Below are positions 1 to 8,375 of a stretch of DNA of 21,510 nucleotides, piece after piece. This DNA comes from JANQGH01 sp039030175 (GTDB lineage Bacteria > Pseudomonadota > Alphaproteobacteria > DSM-16000 > Inquilinaceae): positions 1-21,510 of the forward strand of contig JBCCER010000068.1 of the NCBI GenBank assembly GCA_039030175.1. Direction: 5' to 3'. The position numbers were made by a program, and so were the translations under genes. Every line of letters starts with the position of its first letter. Positions within the stretch are counted from its first letter, which is position 1. The notes below the pieces were generated by a model. That model was not told where the DNA came from and did not search any database. It worked only from the letters and a program-made list of their open reading frames with translations.

Positions 1-257
1 CGGTCGTCGCCGGCCGCCTCGCAATCAGCGCCCGCACCCTGCAGCGCCGCTTGAGTGAGGAGGGCACCAGCTTTCAGCAGGAGCTGAACGGCATTCGCGA
101 GGAGTTGGCGCGTCACTATCTGACCAATTCGCACTACTCCAGCGCTGAGATCTCGTTCCTGCTGGGCTATGACGATCCGAACTCGTTCATCCGTGCGTTC
201 CACGCCTGGACCGGCCAGACGCCCGAACGGGCACGCCCAGCCCCCCGCCTGCATTGA
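1..257 (+). CDS. AraC-family transcriptional regulator, C-terminal fragment (5' end outside the window)
   Basis: The open frame enters from the left edge in frame 3 and ends with TGA at 255-257. The visible 84 residues are a nearly complete AraC/XylS DNA-binding domain. The first helix-turn-helix reads VAGRLAISARTLQRRLSEEG, followed by the linker helix and the second helix-turn-helix ending in SFIRAFHAWTGQTP, the usual end of this family. The effector-binding N-terminal part is missing, so the regulated pathway cannot be told. A TTG at 51 would give a 68-residue protein lacking the first recognition helix, so it is not the real start. The gene converges on the DMT transporter with only 19 bp between stops. 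The family call is secure; the target is unknown. Confidence 0.88.
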   Translation, partial: VVAGRLAISARTLQRRLSEEGTSFQQELNGIREELARHYLTNSHYSSAEISFLLGYDDPNSFIRAFHAWTGQTPERARPAPRLH

Positions 258-276
258 CCGAGGGTCGCGGCGCCGA

Positions 277-1194
277 TCACGCCCCTTGCGCCGCAGTGGC
301 GACCCGACGCCGAGCAATGCCAAAGACCGATTGGCCGACAATTGCGCTCAGCACCACGGCGCCGCCGATCAGCGTGACCGTGTGCGGCACCTCGCCCAGC
401 ACGATCCAGACCCAGACCGGCGCCAGCACCACCTCGATCAACGCCAACAGGGCCAGGATAGCCGCCGGCACGCTGCGTGCGCCCAGGGCGTAAACGGTCA
501 AGCCAACGGCCGTCATAACGCCAAAGCCAGAGCTAAGCAGAATGTCTAGTTCCGAAATTTGAAAACCCGCACCGGAAATCAGCAAAACGGCCGCAGCGAT
601 GACAAGGCTGACCGCGGCCCCGAGACAGACGGACGGAAACATGTCGCTGGCACGGCCCCAACGAAAGGCCACGCTAAACAGGGCGAACCCGAATCCGGCT
701 AGGACCGCCATAAGCGTTCCGAGCGGGCTGCCCGAGCTGAGCCCATGCCAAACCATGATCGCAACCCCGACAAGGGCAGTTGTCATGGCGGCAAACGTCA
801 CACCGGAAACCCGCTCGCGCAGCAATAGCCAGCCCATCAGCGCGGCCAGAAAAGGCGATGCCGCCAGCAAGAAAACGGTGTTCGCCACGCTTGTCGCGTT
901 GACCGCCATGACGAACCCGATGGTGGCGAACGCCATGCCGATACCGGCGAACAGCCCCGGCACCCCTGACTTGCGAAATGTCCCAACCACCCGGCTGCGA
1001 TCCCGCAACACCAGAAAGATCAGCACGCTCAGCAAGATGGCGAGCGAGCGGTAGAACACCAAATGCCAGTCCCAGACTTCGATATGCCGCACGATCAATC
1101 CGCTCGTGCTCATCAACACGCCCGTGGCCAAAACCAGCGCGCAGCCTGTCGCAAAGCTCTGTGTTGATATCGCAGGTGCACCGGAATTCTTCAT
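277..1194 (-). CDS. EamA/DMT-family inner-membrane transporter
   Basis: The 305-residue product is almost entirely hydrophobic helices. It is arranged as two homologous EamA halves (about residues 16-147 and 158-290), which fits the ten-helix drug/metabolite transporter topology. Each half shows the small-residue and glycine pattern of the family, for example FLAALMGWLLLRERVSG at the end of the first half and APVWVWIVLGEVP in the second. Members usually export metabolites, amino acids or drugs; the substrate cannot be read from sequence. The ATG at 1192-1194 gives a short cytoplasmic N-terminus before the first helix. No strong Shine-Dalgarno is visible. The gene is monocistronic on this strand and faces the AraC fragment tail to tail, so that regulator is not obviously its own. 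Confidence 0.9.
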   Translation of the reverse strand: MKNSGAPAISTQSFATGCALVLATGVLMSTSGLIVRHIEVWDWHLVFYRSLAILLSVLIFLVLRDRSRVVGTFRKSGVPGLFAGIGMAFATIGFVMAVNATSVANTVFLLAASPFLAALMGWLLLRERVSGVTFAAMTTALVGVAIMVWHGLSSGSPLGTLMAVLAGFGFALFSVAFRWGRASDMFPSVCLGAAVSLVIAAAVLLISGAGFQISELDILLSSGFGVMTAVGLTVYALGARSVPAAILALLALIEVVLAPVWVWIVLGEVPHTVTLIGGAVVLSAIVGQSVFGIARRRVATAAQGA

Positions 1195-1384
1195 CGCTTA
1201 CGGCCACCCATTTCGAAAATTGGTCGCGTCGGCGCGACGGAATCCAGATGCGGCACCCTGAAGCGCCCACCTCACAATGGCAATGCAATGCCATGCAGGG
1301 CGGCCATGTGTCCTCTGTCAGCTGTTCTCGCCGCACGTGCCCCGCTTCATCCGGCCATGGCAGTGCACGAAACGGCAGCTCGCT

Positions 1385-1488
1385 TATGAGTATGGATAAT
1401 TTAAAGTGGTATAAATTCTTTACTTACATCTCCATCGGCGCTAATATCCATAAGTTGTATTTCTCAATATTTCAATCGGACCAAAGAG
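1385..1488 (+). promoter_or_regulatory. A+T-rich upstream region of the lipoprotein gene
   Basis: The 294-bp gap 1195-1488 separates divergent genes and holds no convincing ORF. Its right part is far richer in A+T than the surroundings and contains a TATAAAT stretch at 1410-1416, a plausible -10 region with no clear -35 partner. The 8-mer TATGGATA at 1391-1398 recurs inverted as TATCCATA at 1445-1452, flanking the putative promoter, which could be a pair of operator half-sites. Function is inferred from position and composition only. Confidence 0.4.
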
Positions 1489-2760
1489 ATGACCTCCATA
1501 CCGAAGCGTTTTCCCGCGATCGCCGCCCTCGCGATTGCGCTGTCTGCCTGCTCGAGCCTCAACCCATATGTCGATGCCCGCCATGCCAGACCGGATCTGT
1601 ATGAGCAGCAACCAGCCTCATCCGAGGGCCAGGACGAGCAACGAGAATCGGCTGAAGCGAGAATCGCTGATGTACGCCAGTACGCAAGAACGCTGCACGA
1701 CGCCTATGTAAGGGCGGTCGCAGATCAAGAGCGCGTAAACACAGGCGCACAACTGTCTCTCATTCCGCTCGCAGCTACAGCCGCGGGGTTGGGTATCTCG
1801 GGCGGCTCCTCGGAGGCGATCACCGCGCTTGGACTGACGGGCGCTGGCATCGCAGTCGCGGGAAATCTGGTTGTAAATGAGGAACGCCAGCGGATCTATC
1901 TCGCGGGCGCCCAGGCCCTGACCTGCATACAAGACTTGGCAAACGACTTTGAAATCGCTTTGCCGTTCGCTGACGAGTTCGAACCGGAGGGAAGCGTCAC
2001 GATCGCCCTCAATCAGCTGACCGTCGCGCAGCGTTCGTTGCGGACGGTGTTGGCGTCAGGCAACCCCAGCCAAAATGAGCGAGACCAAGCCGCCGCCGCG
2101 ATGGCAGAGGCGAACACGGCACGAAATGCCGCGTTTGCGCTGAGGGCCTACTTGCGCGTTCCAGGCCAAATCCTGCTCTATCGAATCGACGAGATCCAAG
2201 ATCTTGTAAACCGGCTGATCCAGGGAACCTCTGTTGATCTCACTGCGTTCTCATCGACGCTCGCCAGCAGGTTGGCATCGTTCCAGGGCTTGTTGAGTCC
2301 TGCGCTTGAAGATGGTGCCGCTTCACCTGGGACGCCGGGTGCCCGGGCTCTCGTTGCGCCACCAAGGACAATCGGCGCTGCAATATCTCAAGTCAGGGCC
2401 GCGACCGCAGACCTTGCAGCTATCCTCGCATCGTCCGGTGTTGCCCTCGATCTTGGTGAGCGAAGCTGCATCTCTGATTTCCCCAACACCACAAACGTGC
2501 TCTCAACGACGCCGTCGGGCGCCATCGGGGGCCCCGCGAGCGGGGCGTTCGCTATTAACTTGATAGTCAGCGGAGGTACGCCCCCTTACGGCATCGCTCC
2601 CCCCGCCGGTGTGACAGTGGGCCAGCGCACACCTATGGGCCGCTCACGCGAGCAGTTTGAGCTCCAGTTCAGTGATCAGGCCGCTTTCCAGCCGATCAAC
2701 GTGTTCGATGCTAATGACAGCCAGACTCCGCTGAGTATTGCGGTTACGCGTGCAGAGTGA
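1489..2760 (+). CDS. Predicted secreted lipoprotein of unknown function
   Basis: The 423-residue protein begins with a short basic stretch and a hydrophobic segment ending in the lipobox L18-S-A-C21, so it should be lipidated on Cys21 and anchored in a membrane facing the periplasm. Residues 45-82 are charged and probably helical. Residues 86-129 are a Gly/Ala-rich hydrophobic stretch that could be a membrane-inserting hairpin. The middle is Ala-rich and helical. The last 70 residues (from AFAINLIVSGGTPPYGI) look like a beta-sandwich or Ig-like domain, with the SGGTPPY motif often seen in such repeats. I do not recognise a family. Only CGGA (1477-1480) could serve as ribosome binding site, because AAAGAG touches the ATG. 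The next gene follows after 62 bp on the same strand, suggesting a two-gene unit. Confidence 0.75.
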   Translation: MTSIPKRFPAIAALAIALSACSSLNPYVDARHARPDLYEQQPASSEGQDEQRESAEARIADVRQYARTLHDAYVRAVADQERVNTGAQLSLIPLAATAAGLGISGGSSEAITALGLTGAGIAVAGNLVVNEERQRIYLAGAQALTCIQDLANDFEIALPFADEFEPEGSVTIALNQLTVAQRSLRTVLASGNPSQNERDQAAAAMAEANTARNAAFALRAYLRVPGQILLYRIDEIQDLVNRLIQGTSVDLTAFSSTLASRLASFQGLLSPALEDGAASPGTPGARALVAPPRTIGAAISQVRAATADLAAILASSGVALDLGERSCISDFPNTTNVLSTTPSGAIGGPASGAFAINLIVSGGTPPYGIAPPAGVTVGQRTPMGRSREQFELQFSDQAAFQPINVFDANDSQTPLSIAVTRAE

Positions 2761-2822
2761 GCCGATAAAGCCCCGTTCCAGTGATCCAAACTCACAAAAC
2801 CAGATAATGAGAGTGACTAAGA

Positions 2823-3341
2823 ATGGCCGATTTCAATCACTTCGTTTCTAGCCTGAATCTTGCCAACTTCAGTGCCGAAGAACTGCTCGTAAAGACCCAA
2901 CGACCCCTCAATCATCGACCCGAGGAGGTGCTTTGGCCAAACATCGCACCAACAATTCTCGTTCTTCAAAAACTTCGTACCTTGTTCGGCGTCGGCATCG
3001 TGCTGACCAGCGTCTATCGCAGTTATGAATACAATGAGCAGATCCCGGACGCCGGAAAGCGAAGTCAGCACATCGCATTCAATGCGATCGATTTCGTTCC
3101 GGCGAACCCAAACTTGCTCGACGATATGGCCGAGACATTGATCGCTTGGCGCGGCGACTGGATTGGCTCACCGCAGAAATTTGACCGATCCGATGTCATC
3201 GTTGAAGGACAGCCCATACCCAACGAGAAACTGGAATGGAAAACCGACGGTGGCAACAATCTTTTCAAGTTCAGGGGAGGCGTGCGGCTTTACGGCAGCT
3301 TCATTCATGTCGACACGCGCGGGATAGACGCCAATTGGTAG
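2823..3341 (+). CDS. M15-type zinc peptidase (D,D/L,D-carboxypeptidase-like)
   Basis: This 172-residue protein carries the M15 zinc-site pattern: TSVYRSYEYN (62-71, with the conserved Arg66), then SQHIAFNAIDF with zinc ligands His83 and Asp90, and a distal IHVD with the third ligand His162. M15 enzymes cleave D-Ala-containing peptide links in peptidoglycan and include phage endolysins and VanY-like carboxypeptidases. No signal peptide or membrane segment is seen, which is unusual for a cell-wall enzyme. It may need holin-like or other release, or act on a different substrate. GAGAG at 2809-2813 lies nine bases before the ATG. It follows the lipoprotein gene by 62 bp and shares that gene's lower G+C. 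The family is likely; physiological substrate unknown. Confidence 0.78.
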   Translation: MADFNHFVSSLNLANFSAEELLVKTQRPLNHRPEEVLWPNIAPTILVLQKLRTLFGVGIVLTSVYRSYEYNEQIPDAGKRSQHIAFNAIDFVPANPNLLDDMAETLIAWRGDWIGSPQKFDRSDVIVEGQPIPNEKLEWKTDGGNNLFKFRGGVRLYGSFIHVDTRGIDANW

Positions 3342-3565
3342 GTCCGGTTCCCTTCGGAGAGAAATCCTGCCGCCTCTAGGGATAGTCTGCGATCCGTGTT
3401 TTCGTTAGTGGTCTGCCCCTCAACGACGGTCAAAAGTGCCGGGATCGGCTGCCTTTGGGCAACATGGTTGACCAAGGGCAGTTCGATGAGGATTATGCGC
3501 GGCCCGCGGACACGGTTGTCCGCCAGTACCATACTCAGCATCAATCGAAGGCGCGAGCCCCAACC

Positions 3566-4435
3566 ATGGCGAGCGACAGATCAGAAGACTCGCATGCCCG
3601 CGCGTCGTCCCACCTCCCGGGAAAGGTCGCCGCCGCATCGCCTCTGGCGCCCGATATCGTCGACGAAGGGCGTCTGACCACCGCACGCACGATCGTCGAT
3701 CGCGCGGCTGTCCTGGCGCTCGACTATTTTGAACGTCGGGACGGTCTTGACGTCGCGACCAAGCGATCGCCACAGGATTTGGTTACCGAGGCTGACAAAG
3801 CCGTTGAGATGCAGCTGTTCTCCGACCTCGCCGCCGCGTTCCCCGAAGACGGGCGCGTGGGCGAGGAGACGGGCGGCGACGTCGCGCGGTCCTATTGGCT
3901 GGTCGACCCCATCGACGGCACATCGAACTTCGTCTCAGGTCTGCCGTTTTGGGGGATCTCGCTGGCCTACGTGGTGGAAAGCGAACCGACGATCGGCATT
4001 TTGGCCTTTCCGGCGATGGGCAGGACCTATTGGGCCAAGACGGGCGGCGGTGCGTTTTGCAACGGCAAGCGGCTGTTCGTCTCGAAAACCGCGGACATGG
4101 GCAGGTCGCGCATTATTTTCGGCCGCTCACCCAATCTGCCGCCCGATGGCGCGCACGGATTTGCGAAAAGAGTGATGGAGGCCGACGGCGCCATCTACTC
4201 CTTCGGTGCCTGTGCCTTCAATTTGGCCATGGTGGCGGAGGGCAGCTGCGACGGCTATTTCGAGGAGCGGGTGTTCCCCTGGGATTCCTCGGCCGGCGTG
4301 GTTCTGGTACGCGAGGCCGGCGGCAGTGTCCGCTTCAGCCCACCGGACGACGTGCTGGCCGAGGGTGGGCCGATCATGGCGAGCGGGCCGTCCCTGTTCC
4401 CAGCACTTGGAGCGCTGGCTTATCCGACCGACTAG
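3566..4435 (+). CDS. Inositol-monophosphatase-family phosphatase (IMPase or HisN-like)
   Basis: From the ATG at 3566 the product is 289 residues, close to the family size of about 260-270. The frame is open to a GTG-type start at 3455, but that adds 37 residues without family character. The lithium-sensitive phosphatase motifs are intact: GEE (99-101), WLVDPIDGTSNFVSG with metal ligands Asp114 and Asp117, and PWDSSAGVVLVREAGG with Asp240. Family members hydrolyse inositol phosphates, histidinol phosphate or 3'-phosphoadenosine phosphates using Mg2+, in the cytoplasm; sequence alone does not separate these. Residues 1-30 are a low-complexity polar tail that may be non-native or a wrong start. 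It stands alone, converging on katG. A role with the phosphodiester operon at 8.6 kb is possible but unproven. Confidence 0.85.
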   Translation: MASDRSEDSHARASSHLPGKVAAASPLAPDIVDEGRLTTARTIVDRAAVLALDYFERRDGLDVATKRSPQDLVTEADKAVEMQLFSDLAAAFPEDGRVGEETGGDVARSYWLVDPIDGTSNFVSGLPFWGISLAYVVESEPTIGILAFPAMGRTYWAKTGGGAFCNGKRLFVSKTADMGRSRIIFGRSPNLPPDGAHGFAKRVMEADGAIYSFGACAFNLAMVAEGSCDGYFEERVFPWDSSAGVVLVREAGGSVRFSPPDDVLAEGGPIMASGPSLFPALGALAYPTD

Positions 4436-4462
4436 GGTCCGCGGATAATTGCTGAAGTAGAT

Positions 4463-4513
4463 GCGCCGCCCTTGTCAGGGCACCTGCTGCGAGGCGCGAG
4501 ACGAGGGCGGCGC
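4463..4513. terminator. Convergent hairpin between the IMPase-family gene and katG
   Basis: GCGCCGCCCT at 4463-4472 is perfectly inverted as AGGGCGGCGC at 4504-4513. With one G-U pair the stem extends inward to 14 pairs around a 23-nt loop. It sits in the 98-bp gap between two convergent stops. No T tract follows on either strand, so it may be a Rho-assisted or 3'-protecting structure rather than a classical terminator. Confidence 0.5.
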
Positions 4514-4533
4514 GAACGACCTATGCGCAAACC

Positions 4534-6732
4534 TTAGCGCAGATCGTAACGGTCCAGATCCATGACCTTGGCCCATGCGGCCACGAAGTCGGTCACGAAC
4601 TTGCCCTTGGCATCGTCGCTACCATAGACCTCGGCCAGCGCCCGAAGCTCGGAGTTTGACCCGAACACGAGGTCGACGCCGGTCCCAGTCCATTTGATCT
4701 CGCCGGACTCGCGGTCGCGGCCCTCGAACAGATCTTCTTGAGCCGGCGACCGCTGCCATTCCGTGCCCATGTCGAGCAGGTTGACGAAGAAGTCGTTGCT
4801 CAACGTGCCCGGCTGATCGGTGAAGACACCGTTGTTGCTGCCGTTATGGTTGGCGCCCAGCGTACGTAGACCGCCGACCAAGACGGTCATCTCCGGCGCG
4901 GTCAGCTTGAGCAGCTGGGCCCGATCGACCAACAGATCCTCAGAGGCACGCGGGCCAGCGCCATTCCGATAGTTGCGGAAGCCGTCTGATTGCGGCTCCA
5001 GATAACCGACGGAGACGACCTCTGTCTGATCCTGCGAGGCGTCGGTGCGGCCCGGAGAGAAGGGAACCGTCACGTCGTGACCGCCCTTCTTGGCTGCCGC
5101 CTCGACAGCGGCGCTGCCGCCCAGGACGATCAGATCGGCCAGTGAAACCTTCTTGCCGCCTGATTGGGCGCCATTGAAGTCCGCCTGGACCTGCTCCAGC
5201 ACCGGCAAAACCTTGGCCAGCTCGGCCGGCTGATTCACTTCCCAATCCTTCATCGGCGCCAGGCGGATGCGGGCACCATTGGCCCCACCGCGCATGTCGG
5301 AACCACGGAACGTGGCCGCCGAGGCCCAGGCCGTGGTGACCAGCTGGGCGGTCGTAAGGCCGGAGTTGAGCAGCCTAGCCTTCAGGTCCGCGATGTCGCC
5401 ATCGTCGATCAGCGCGTGATCGACGGCCGGAACCGGGTCCTGCCAGATCAGCTGCTCTTCAGGCACCAGCTTGCCGAGATAGCGGCTGAGCGGGCCCATA
5501 TCGCGGTGGGTCAGCTTGTACCAGGCGCGCGCGAAGGCATCGGCGAACTCGTCCGGGTTTTCCAGGAACCGGCGCGAGATCTTCTCGTAGGCCGGGTCCA
5601 TACGAAGCGCCAGGTCCGACGTCAGCATCATTGGAGCGTGACGGGTATTCGGGTCGTGCGCATCCGGGACGGTGTTGGCCGCCTCGGCATTCTTCGGCGT
5701 CCATTGCTGGGCGCCTGCCGGACTCTTGGTCAGCTCCCAATCGTATTTGAACAAGATATCCAGATAGTGGCTGTCCCACCGGGTCGGTGTGTCGGTCCAG
5801 GCCCCCTCCAACCCGCTGGAGATGGCGTCACCGCCGGAACCGCTGCCATAGGTGCTCTTCCAGCCGAGGCCCTGGTCTTCCAGGGCTGCGCCTTCCGGCT
5901 CTGGCCCGACATATTGATCAGGGTTTGCCGCGCCATGGGCCTTACCGAAGGCGTGACCGCCGGCGATCAGCGCGACGGTTTCCTCGTCGTCCATCGCCAT
6001 CCGGGCAAAGGTCTCGCGGATATCGCGGGCGGACGCCAGCGGATCCGGGTTGCCGTTCGGGCCTTCCGGATTCACATAGATGAGGCCCATCTGAACCGCG
6101 CCCAGCGGGTTGGCCAGCTCACGATCGCCGGAGTAACGCTCGTCGTCGAGCCAACCGGTTTCCGGGCCCCAGTAGATGTCTTCCTCCGGCTCCCAAACGT
6201 CTTCGCGACCGCCGGCAAAACCGAAGGTCTTAAAGCCCATCGTCTCAAGAGCGACGTTGCCGGTAAGAATCAAAAGATCGGCCCAAGAGAGCTTGCGACC
6301 GTATTTCTGCTTCACCGGCCACAGCAGACGACGCGCCTTGTCGAGGCTGACATTGTCGGGCCAGCTGTTAAGCGGTGCGAACCGCTGGCTGCCGGAGGAC
6401 GCTCCCCCGCGACCGTCCTGGACGCGGTAGGTACCGGCGCTGTGCCAGGCCATGCGGACGAAGAAGGGGCCATAATGGCCATAGTCGGCTGGCCACCAAT
6501 CCTTCGAATCCGTCATCACCTTTTCCAGGTCCTTGATGACTTCATCCAGGTCTAGCGATTTGAATTCCTCAGCGTAATTGAACCCATCGTCCATCGGGTC
6601 GATCAGGGGCGAATTCTGGTTCAGAACCTTCAGGTTCAGCTGGTTCGGCCACCAGCGTTCATTCGCCGAACTACCTGTTGCCGCGCGAATATGCTGGCTG
6701 CTGATCACGGGGCATCTGCTCTCACCGTCCAT
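4534..6732 (-). CDS. katG: Catalase-peroxidase KatG
   Basis: The 732-residue protein is a full-length bifunctional haem catalase-peroxidase removing H2O2. The distal site is VRMAWHSAG, with Arg93, Trp96 and His97. The Met-Tyr-Trp adduct needed for catalase activity is present as Trp96, Tyr219 (LIYVNPEGPNG) and Met245 (FARMAM). The proximal haem ligand is His260 in GGHAFGKAHG, with its Asp partner in LTSDLALRMDP. The degenerate C-terminal peroxidase domain is also complete. The ATG at 6730-6732 has GGAAAA just upstream on the coding strand. The gene is divergent from oxyR with 133 bp between starts, the standard arrangement for peroxide-induced katG, so OxyR control is expected. No anomalies were seen. 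Confidence 0.98.
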   Translation of the reverse strand: MDGESRCPVISSQHIRAATGSSANERWWPNQLNLKVLNQNSPLIDPMDDGFNYAEEFKSLDLDEVIKDLEKVMTDSKDWWPADYGHYGPFFVRMAWHSAGTYRVQDGRGGASSGSQRFAPLNSWPDNVSLDKARRLLWPVKQKYGRKLSWADLLILTGNVALETMGFKTFGFAGGREDVWEPEEDIYWGPETGWLDDERYSGDRELANPLGAVQMGLIYVNPEGPNGNPDPLASARDIRETFARMAMDDEETVALIAGGHAFGKAHGAANPDQYVGPEPEGAALEDQGLGWKSTYGSGSGGDAISSGLEGAWTDTPTRWDSHYLDILFKYDWELTKSPAGAQQWTPKNAEAANTVPDAHDPNTRHAPMMLTSDLALRMDPAYEKISRRFLENPDEFADAFARAWYKLTHRDMGPLSRYLGKLVPEEQLIWQDPVPAVDHALIDDGDIADLKARLLNSGLTTAQLVTTAWASAATFRGSDMRGGANGARIRLAPMKDWEVNQPAELAKVLPVLEQVQADFNGAQSGGKKVSLADLIVLGGSAAVEAAAKKGGHDVTVPFSPGRTDASQDQTEVVSVGYLEPQSDGFRNYRNGAGPRASEDLLVDRAQLLKLTAPEMTVLVGGLRTLGANHNGSNNGVFTDQPGTLSNDFFVNLLDMGTEWQRSPAQEDLFEGRDRESGEIKWTGTGVDLVFGSNSELRALAEVYGSDDAKGKFVTDFVAAWAKVMDLDRYDLR

Positions 6733-6865
6733 AGCTTTTCCGATCTTGCTGTGTAGGTTGACGTCGTGGGGGACTCATTAAGTACCTGTGACTTGCCATC
6801 AGGTCCAATCGTAATATGTTTGCAAGCCGATAAGATTTTCTGATCAAGAACTGGTTGGCGAACCG
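6733..6865. promoter_or_regulatory. Divergent katG-oxyR promoter region with a candidate OxyR site
   Basis: These 133 bp separate the two start codons and must hold both promoters. At 6829-6845 the 17-mer GATAAGATTTTCTGATC is an imperfect palindrome (GAT.AGA...TCT.ATC) with the T-N11-A spacing of LysR-type sites. It lies about 20 bp upstream of the oxyR ATG, as expected for an autoregulatory half of an OxyR site. It departs from the enterobacterial ATAG-N7-CTAT pattern, so the call rests on symmetry and position. Confidence 0.5.
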
Positions 6866-7807
6866 ATGACCTCGTTAAAGCAACTTCGCTATTTTGCGGC
6901 TGTTGCCCGCTTTGGCCATTTCGGCAAGGCCGCCGATTTTTGCAACGTGACTCAGCCGGCATTGTCGATGCAGGTGCGTGAGCTTGAAAAGGGTCTGGGC
7001 CTGAAGCTGTTCGAGCGGCGCCAGCAGGGCGTTCACCTGACGGAGTCAGGTAGGGAAGTTCTACGGCGGGCGAGGAACATCTTAACGGCGGTCCGGGACC
7101 TAGACGATTTCGCGCATCACCATGAGCGGGCCTTGGCGGGTCCATTGCGCCTTGGCGTAATTCCGTCTATCGCGCCTTACATTCTCCCGCCGTTGTTACC
7201 TCTAATACGCGGCCGGTACGACGGCCTCGATCTGCAGATCCGCGAGACCCTGACCGAGACGCTGGTCGACGAGTTGATCGACGGCCAACTCGACGTGCTG
7301 TTGCTGGCCCTGCCCATCGACCATCCGGAGATCGCCACAGAGTCATTATTCGAAGACCCGTTCTTGCTGGCCGCGCCCGCCGGATGGCAAGGCGCCGAGG
7401 CGACCGAAGGCTCCCAAAACGGCGTTGAAAGGGCGCGGGAGCGAAGCCTAGCGACGCACGAAGCCCTAAAGGGAGACCGGCTGCTGCTTTTGGAAGACGG
7501 CCACTGCCTTCGCGACCAGGCGCTGGCCTTTTGCCAGCTGCGCCAGATCGATGCGGTCGACACGTTCGGTGCCTCAACCCTGTCGACGATAGTTCAAATG
7601 GTTGCCAACGGAATGGGTCTGACCCTGCTGCCGCAAATGAGCCGCGAGGTCGAGGCGCGACGCGGCGACATCCAGATTTTCCCCTTTGAATCCCCGGAGC
7701 CGAGCAGAACCGTCGGCCTTGCCTGGCGCGCCAGTTCGCCCCGCGTGCGCGACTTCGAGGCTTTGGGCGACTTGGTCAAGGAGGTCGCGCACGATGATCG
7801 TCCATGA
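6866..7807 (+). CDS. oxyR: Peroxide-sensing LysR-type regulator OxyR
   Basis: The 313-residue protein has an N-terminal LysR winged helix (KAADFCNVTQPALSMQVREL, residues 21-40) and a regulatory domain with the redox pair of OxyR: Cys214 in LLLLEDGHC and Cys223 in QALAFC, spaced as in the E. coli disulfide switch (199/208). The numbering is shifted by an extra loop of roughly 15 residues at about 180-197 (rich in Gly, Glu and Arg) just before the sensing region. The GxGxTLLPQ motif at the end (NGMGLTLLPQM) is present. OxyR activates katG and related genes when oxidised by H2O2, and the divergent katG next door fits. The ATG has no strong ribosome binding site. The last 14 bases overlap the next gene. 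Confidence 0.96.
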   Translation: MTSLKQLRYFAAVARFGHFGKAADFCNVTQPALSMQVRELEKGLGLKLFERRQQGVHLTESGREVLRRARNILTAVRDLDDFAHHHERALAGPLRLGVIPSIAPYILPPLLPLIRGRYDGLDLQIRETLTETLVDELIDGQLDVLLLALPIDHPEIATESLFEDPFLLAAPAGWQGAEATEGSQNGVERARERSLATHEALKGDRLLLLEDGHCLRDQALAFCQLRQIDAVDTFGASTLSTIVQMVANGMGLTLLPQMSREVEARRGDIQIFPFESPEPSRTVGLAWRASSPRVRDFEALGDLVKEVAHDDRP

Positions 7808-8297
7808 CACGCAGCGGCTGTTCCTGGAGACCTGGACCCTCAACGACTTCGATGCCTTCGCCGGCCTCGCGCGCGACCCCGAAGTCATGCGCTTCATCGC
7901 TGAGGGTAAGCCCTGGCCCGATTCCAGAATCGGCTTCTTCATTGGCCGGCAGATGACCCTGCACGAAACGATCGGCATCTGTAATTGGAAGCTGACCGAT
8001 CGTACCAGCCGAGAGTTGCTCGGTTTTTGCGGACTTGCACCCTACAAACCGATTGAGCAGATCGAGATCGGGTGGTGGCTCAAACCATCCCATTGGGGTC
8101 AAGGTCTGGCGTACGAAGCTGCGGAAAGGGTCGCCCGCGCGGCGTTCCAGGATCATGGCATCACCCGTATCGTCGCCCGCGCTTATTCCAAAAACGCGCG
8201 CTCGATTGGCCTTATGGAACGGCTGGGCATGACCTATGACCGGCTCTTGGACCCCGGTCCGGAAGGCGACATCGCCCTCTACTTCCTTGATTCATAG
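7794..8297 (+). CDS. GNAT-family N-acetyltransferase overlapping the oxyR end
   Basis: The real start is the ATG at 7794, inside the oxyR 3' end, because a full AAGGAGGT (7778-7785) lies eight bases upstream. Reading from an earlier start at 7686 would only add oxyR-shadow residues. The 167-residue product is a RimJ/RimL-like acetyl-CoA-dependent acetyltransferase. It shows FCGLAPYKPIEQIEIGWWLKP, the acetyl-CoA pyrophosphate loop region SHWGQGLAYEAAERV, and the C-terminal ARAYSKNARSIGLMERLGM typical of the fold. The acceptor is unknown (protein N-terminus, amine or antibiotic). The overlap suggests translation coupled to oxyR, so it may share the peroxide response; that is inference. Confidence 0.88.
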   Translation: MIVHDTQRLFLETWTLNDFDAFAGLARDPEVMRFIAEGKPWPDSRIGFFIGRQMTLHETIGICNWKLTDRTSRELLGFCGLAPYKPIEQIEIGWWLKPSHWGQGLAYEAAERVARAAFQDHGITRIVARAYSKNARSIGLMERLGMTYDRLLDPGPEGDIALYFLDS

Positions 8298-8359
8298 AGA
8301 CAATCCGGACGCAGCGTTATCGCGACGGCGACTCAGAAAACTGTAACACATTATTCACT

Positions 8360-8375
8360 TTGCACACGTGTGCAA
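8360..8375. promoter_or_regulatory. Perfect 16-bp palindrome, probable operator of a LacI-type regulator
   Basis: TTGCACACGTGTGCAA is perfectly self-complementary with a central CG, the layout of LacI/GalR-family operators that control sugar and polyol uptake operons. TTGCAC within it could double as a -35 element, with a weak TACGGT about 16 bp further on, so a bound repressor would block transcription. It lies about 260 bp before the binding-protein gene. No LacI-family gene is in the window, so the regulator is unidentified. Confidence 0.6.

Noticed and set aside
3305..3544. A 79-codon open frame on the minus strand across the gap between the M15 peptidase and IMPase-family genes, coherent-looking enough to suggest a transposase remnant
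   Set aside because: No catalytic motif, inverted repeat or target duplication can be seen, it overlaps the peptidase end, and I could not tie it to any transposase family with confidence.
5164..6555. A 463-codon frame antisense to katG
   Set aside because: It is the mirror of a highly conserved G+C-rich gene and shows no domain of its own; long antisense frames are expected at this base composition.
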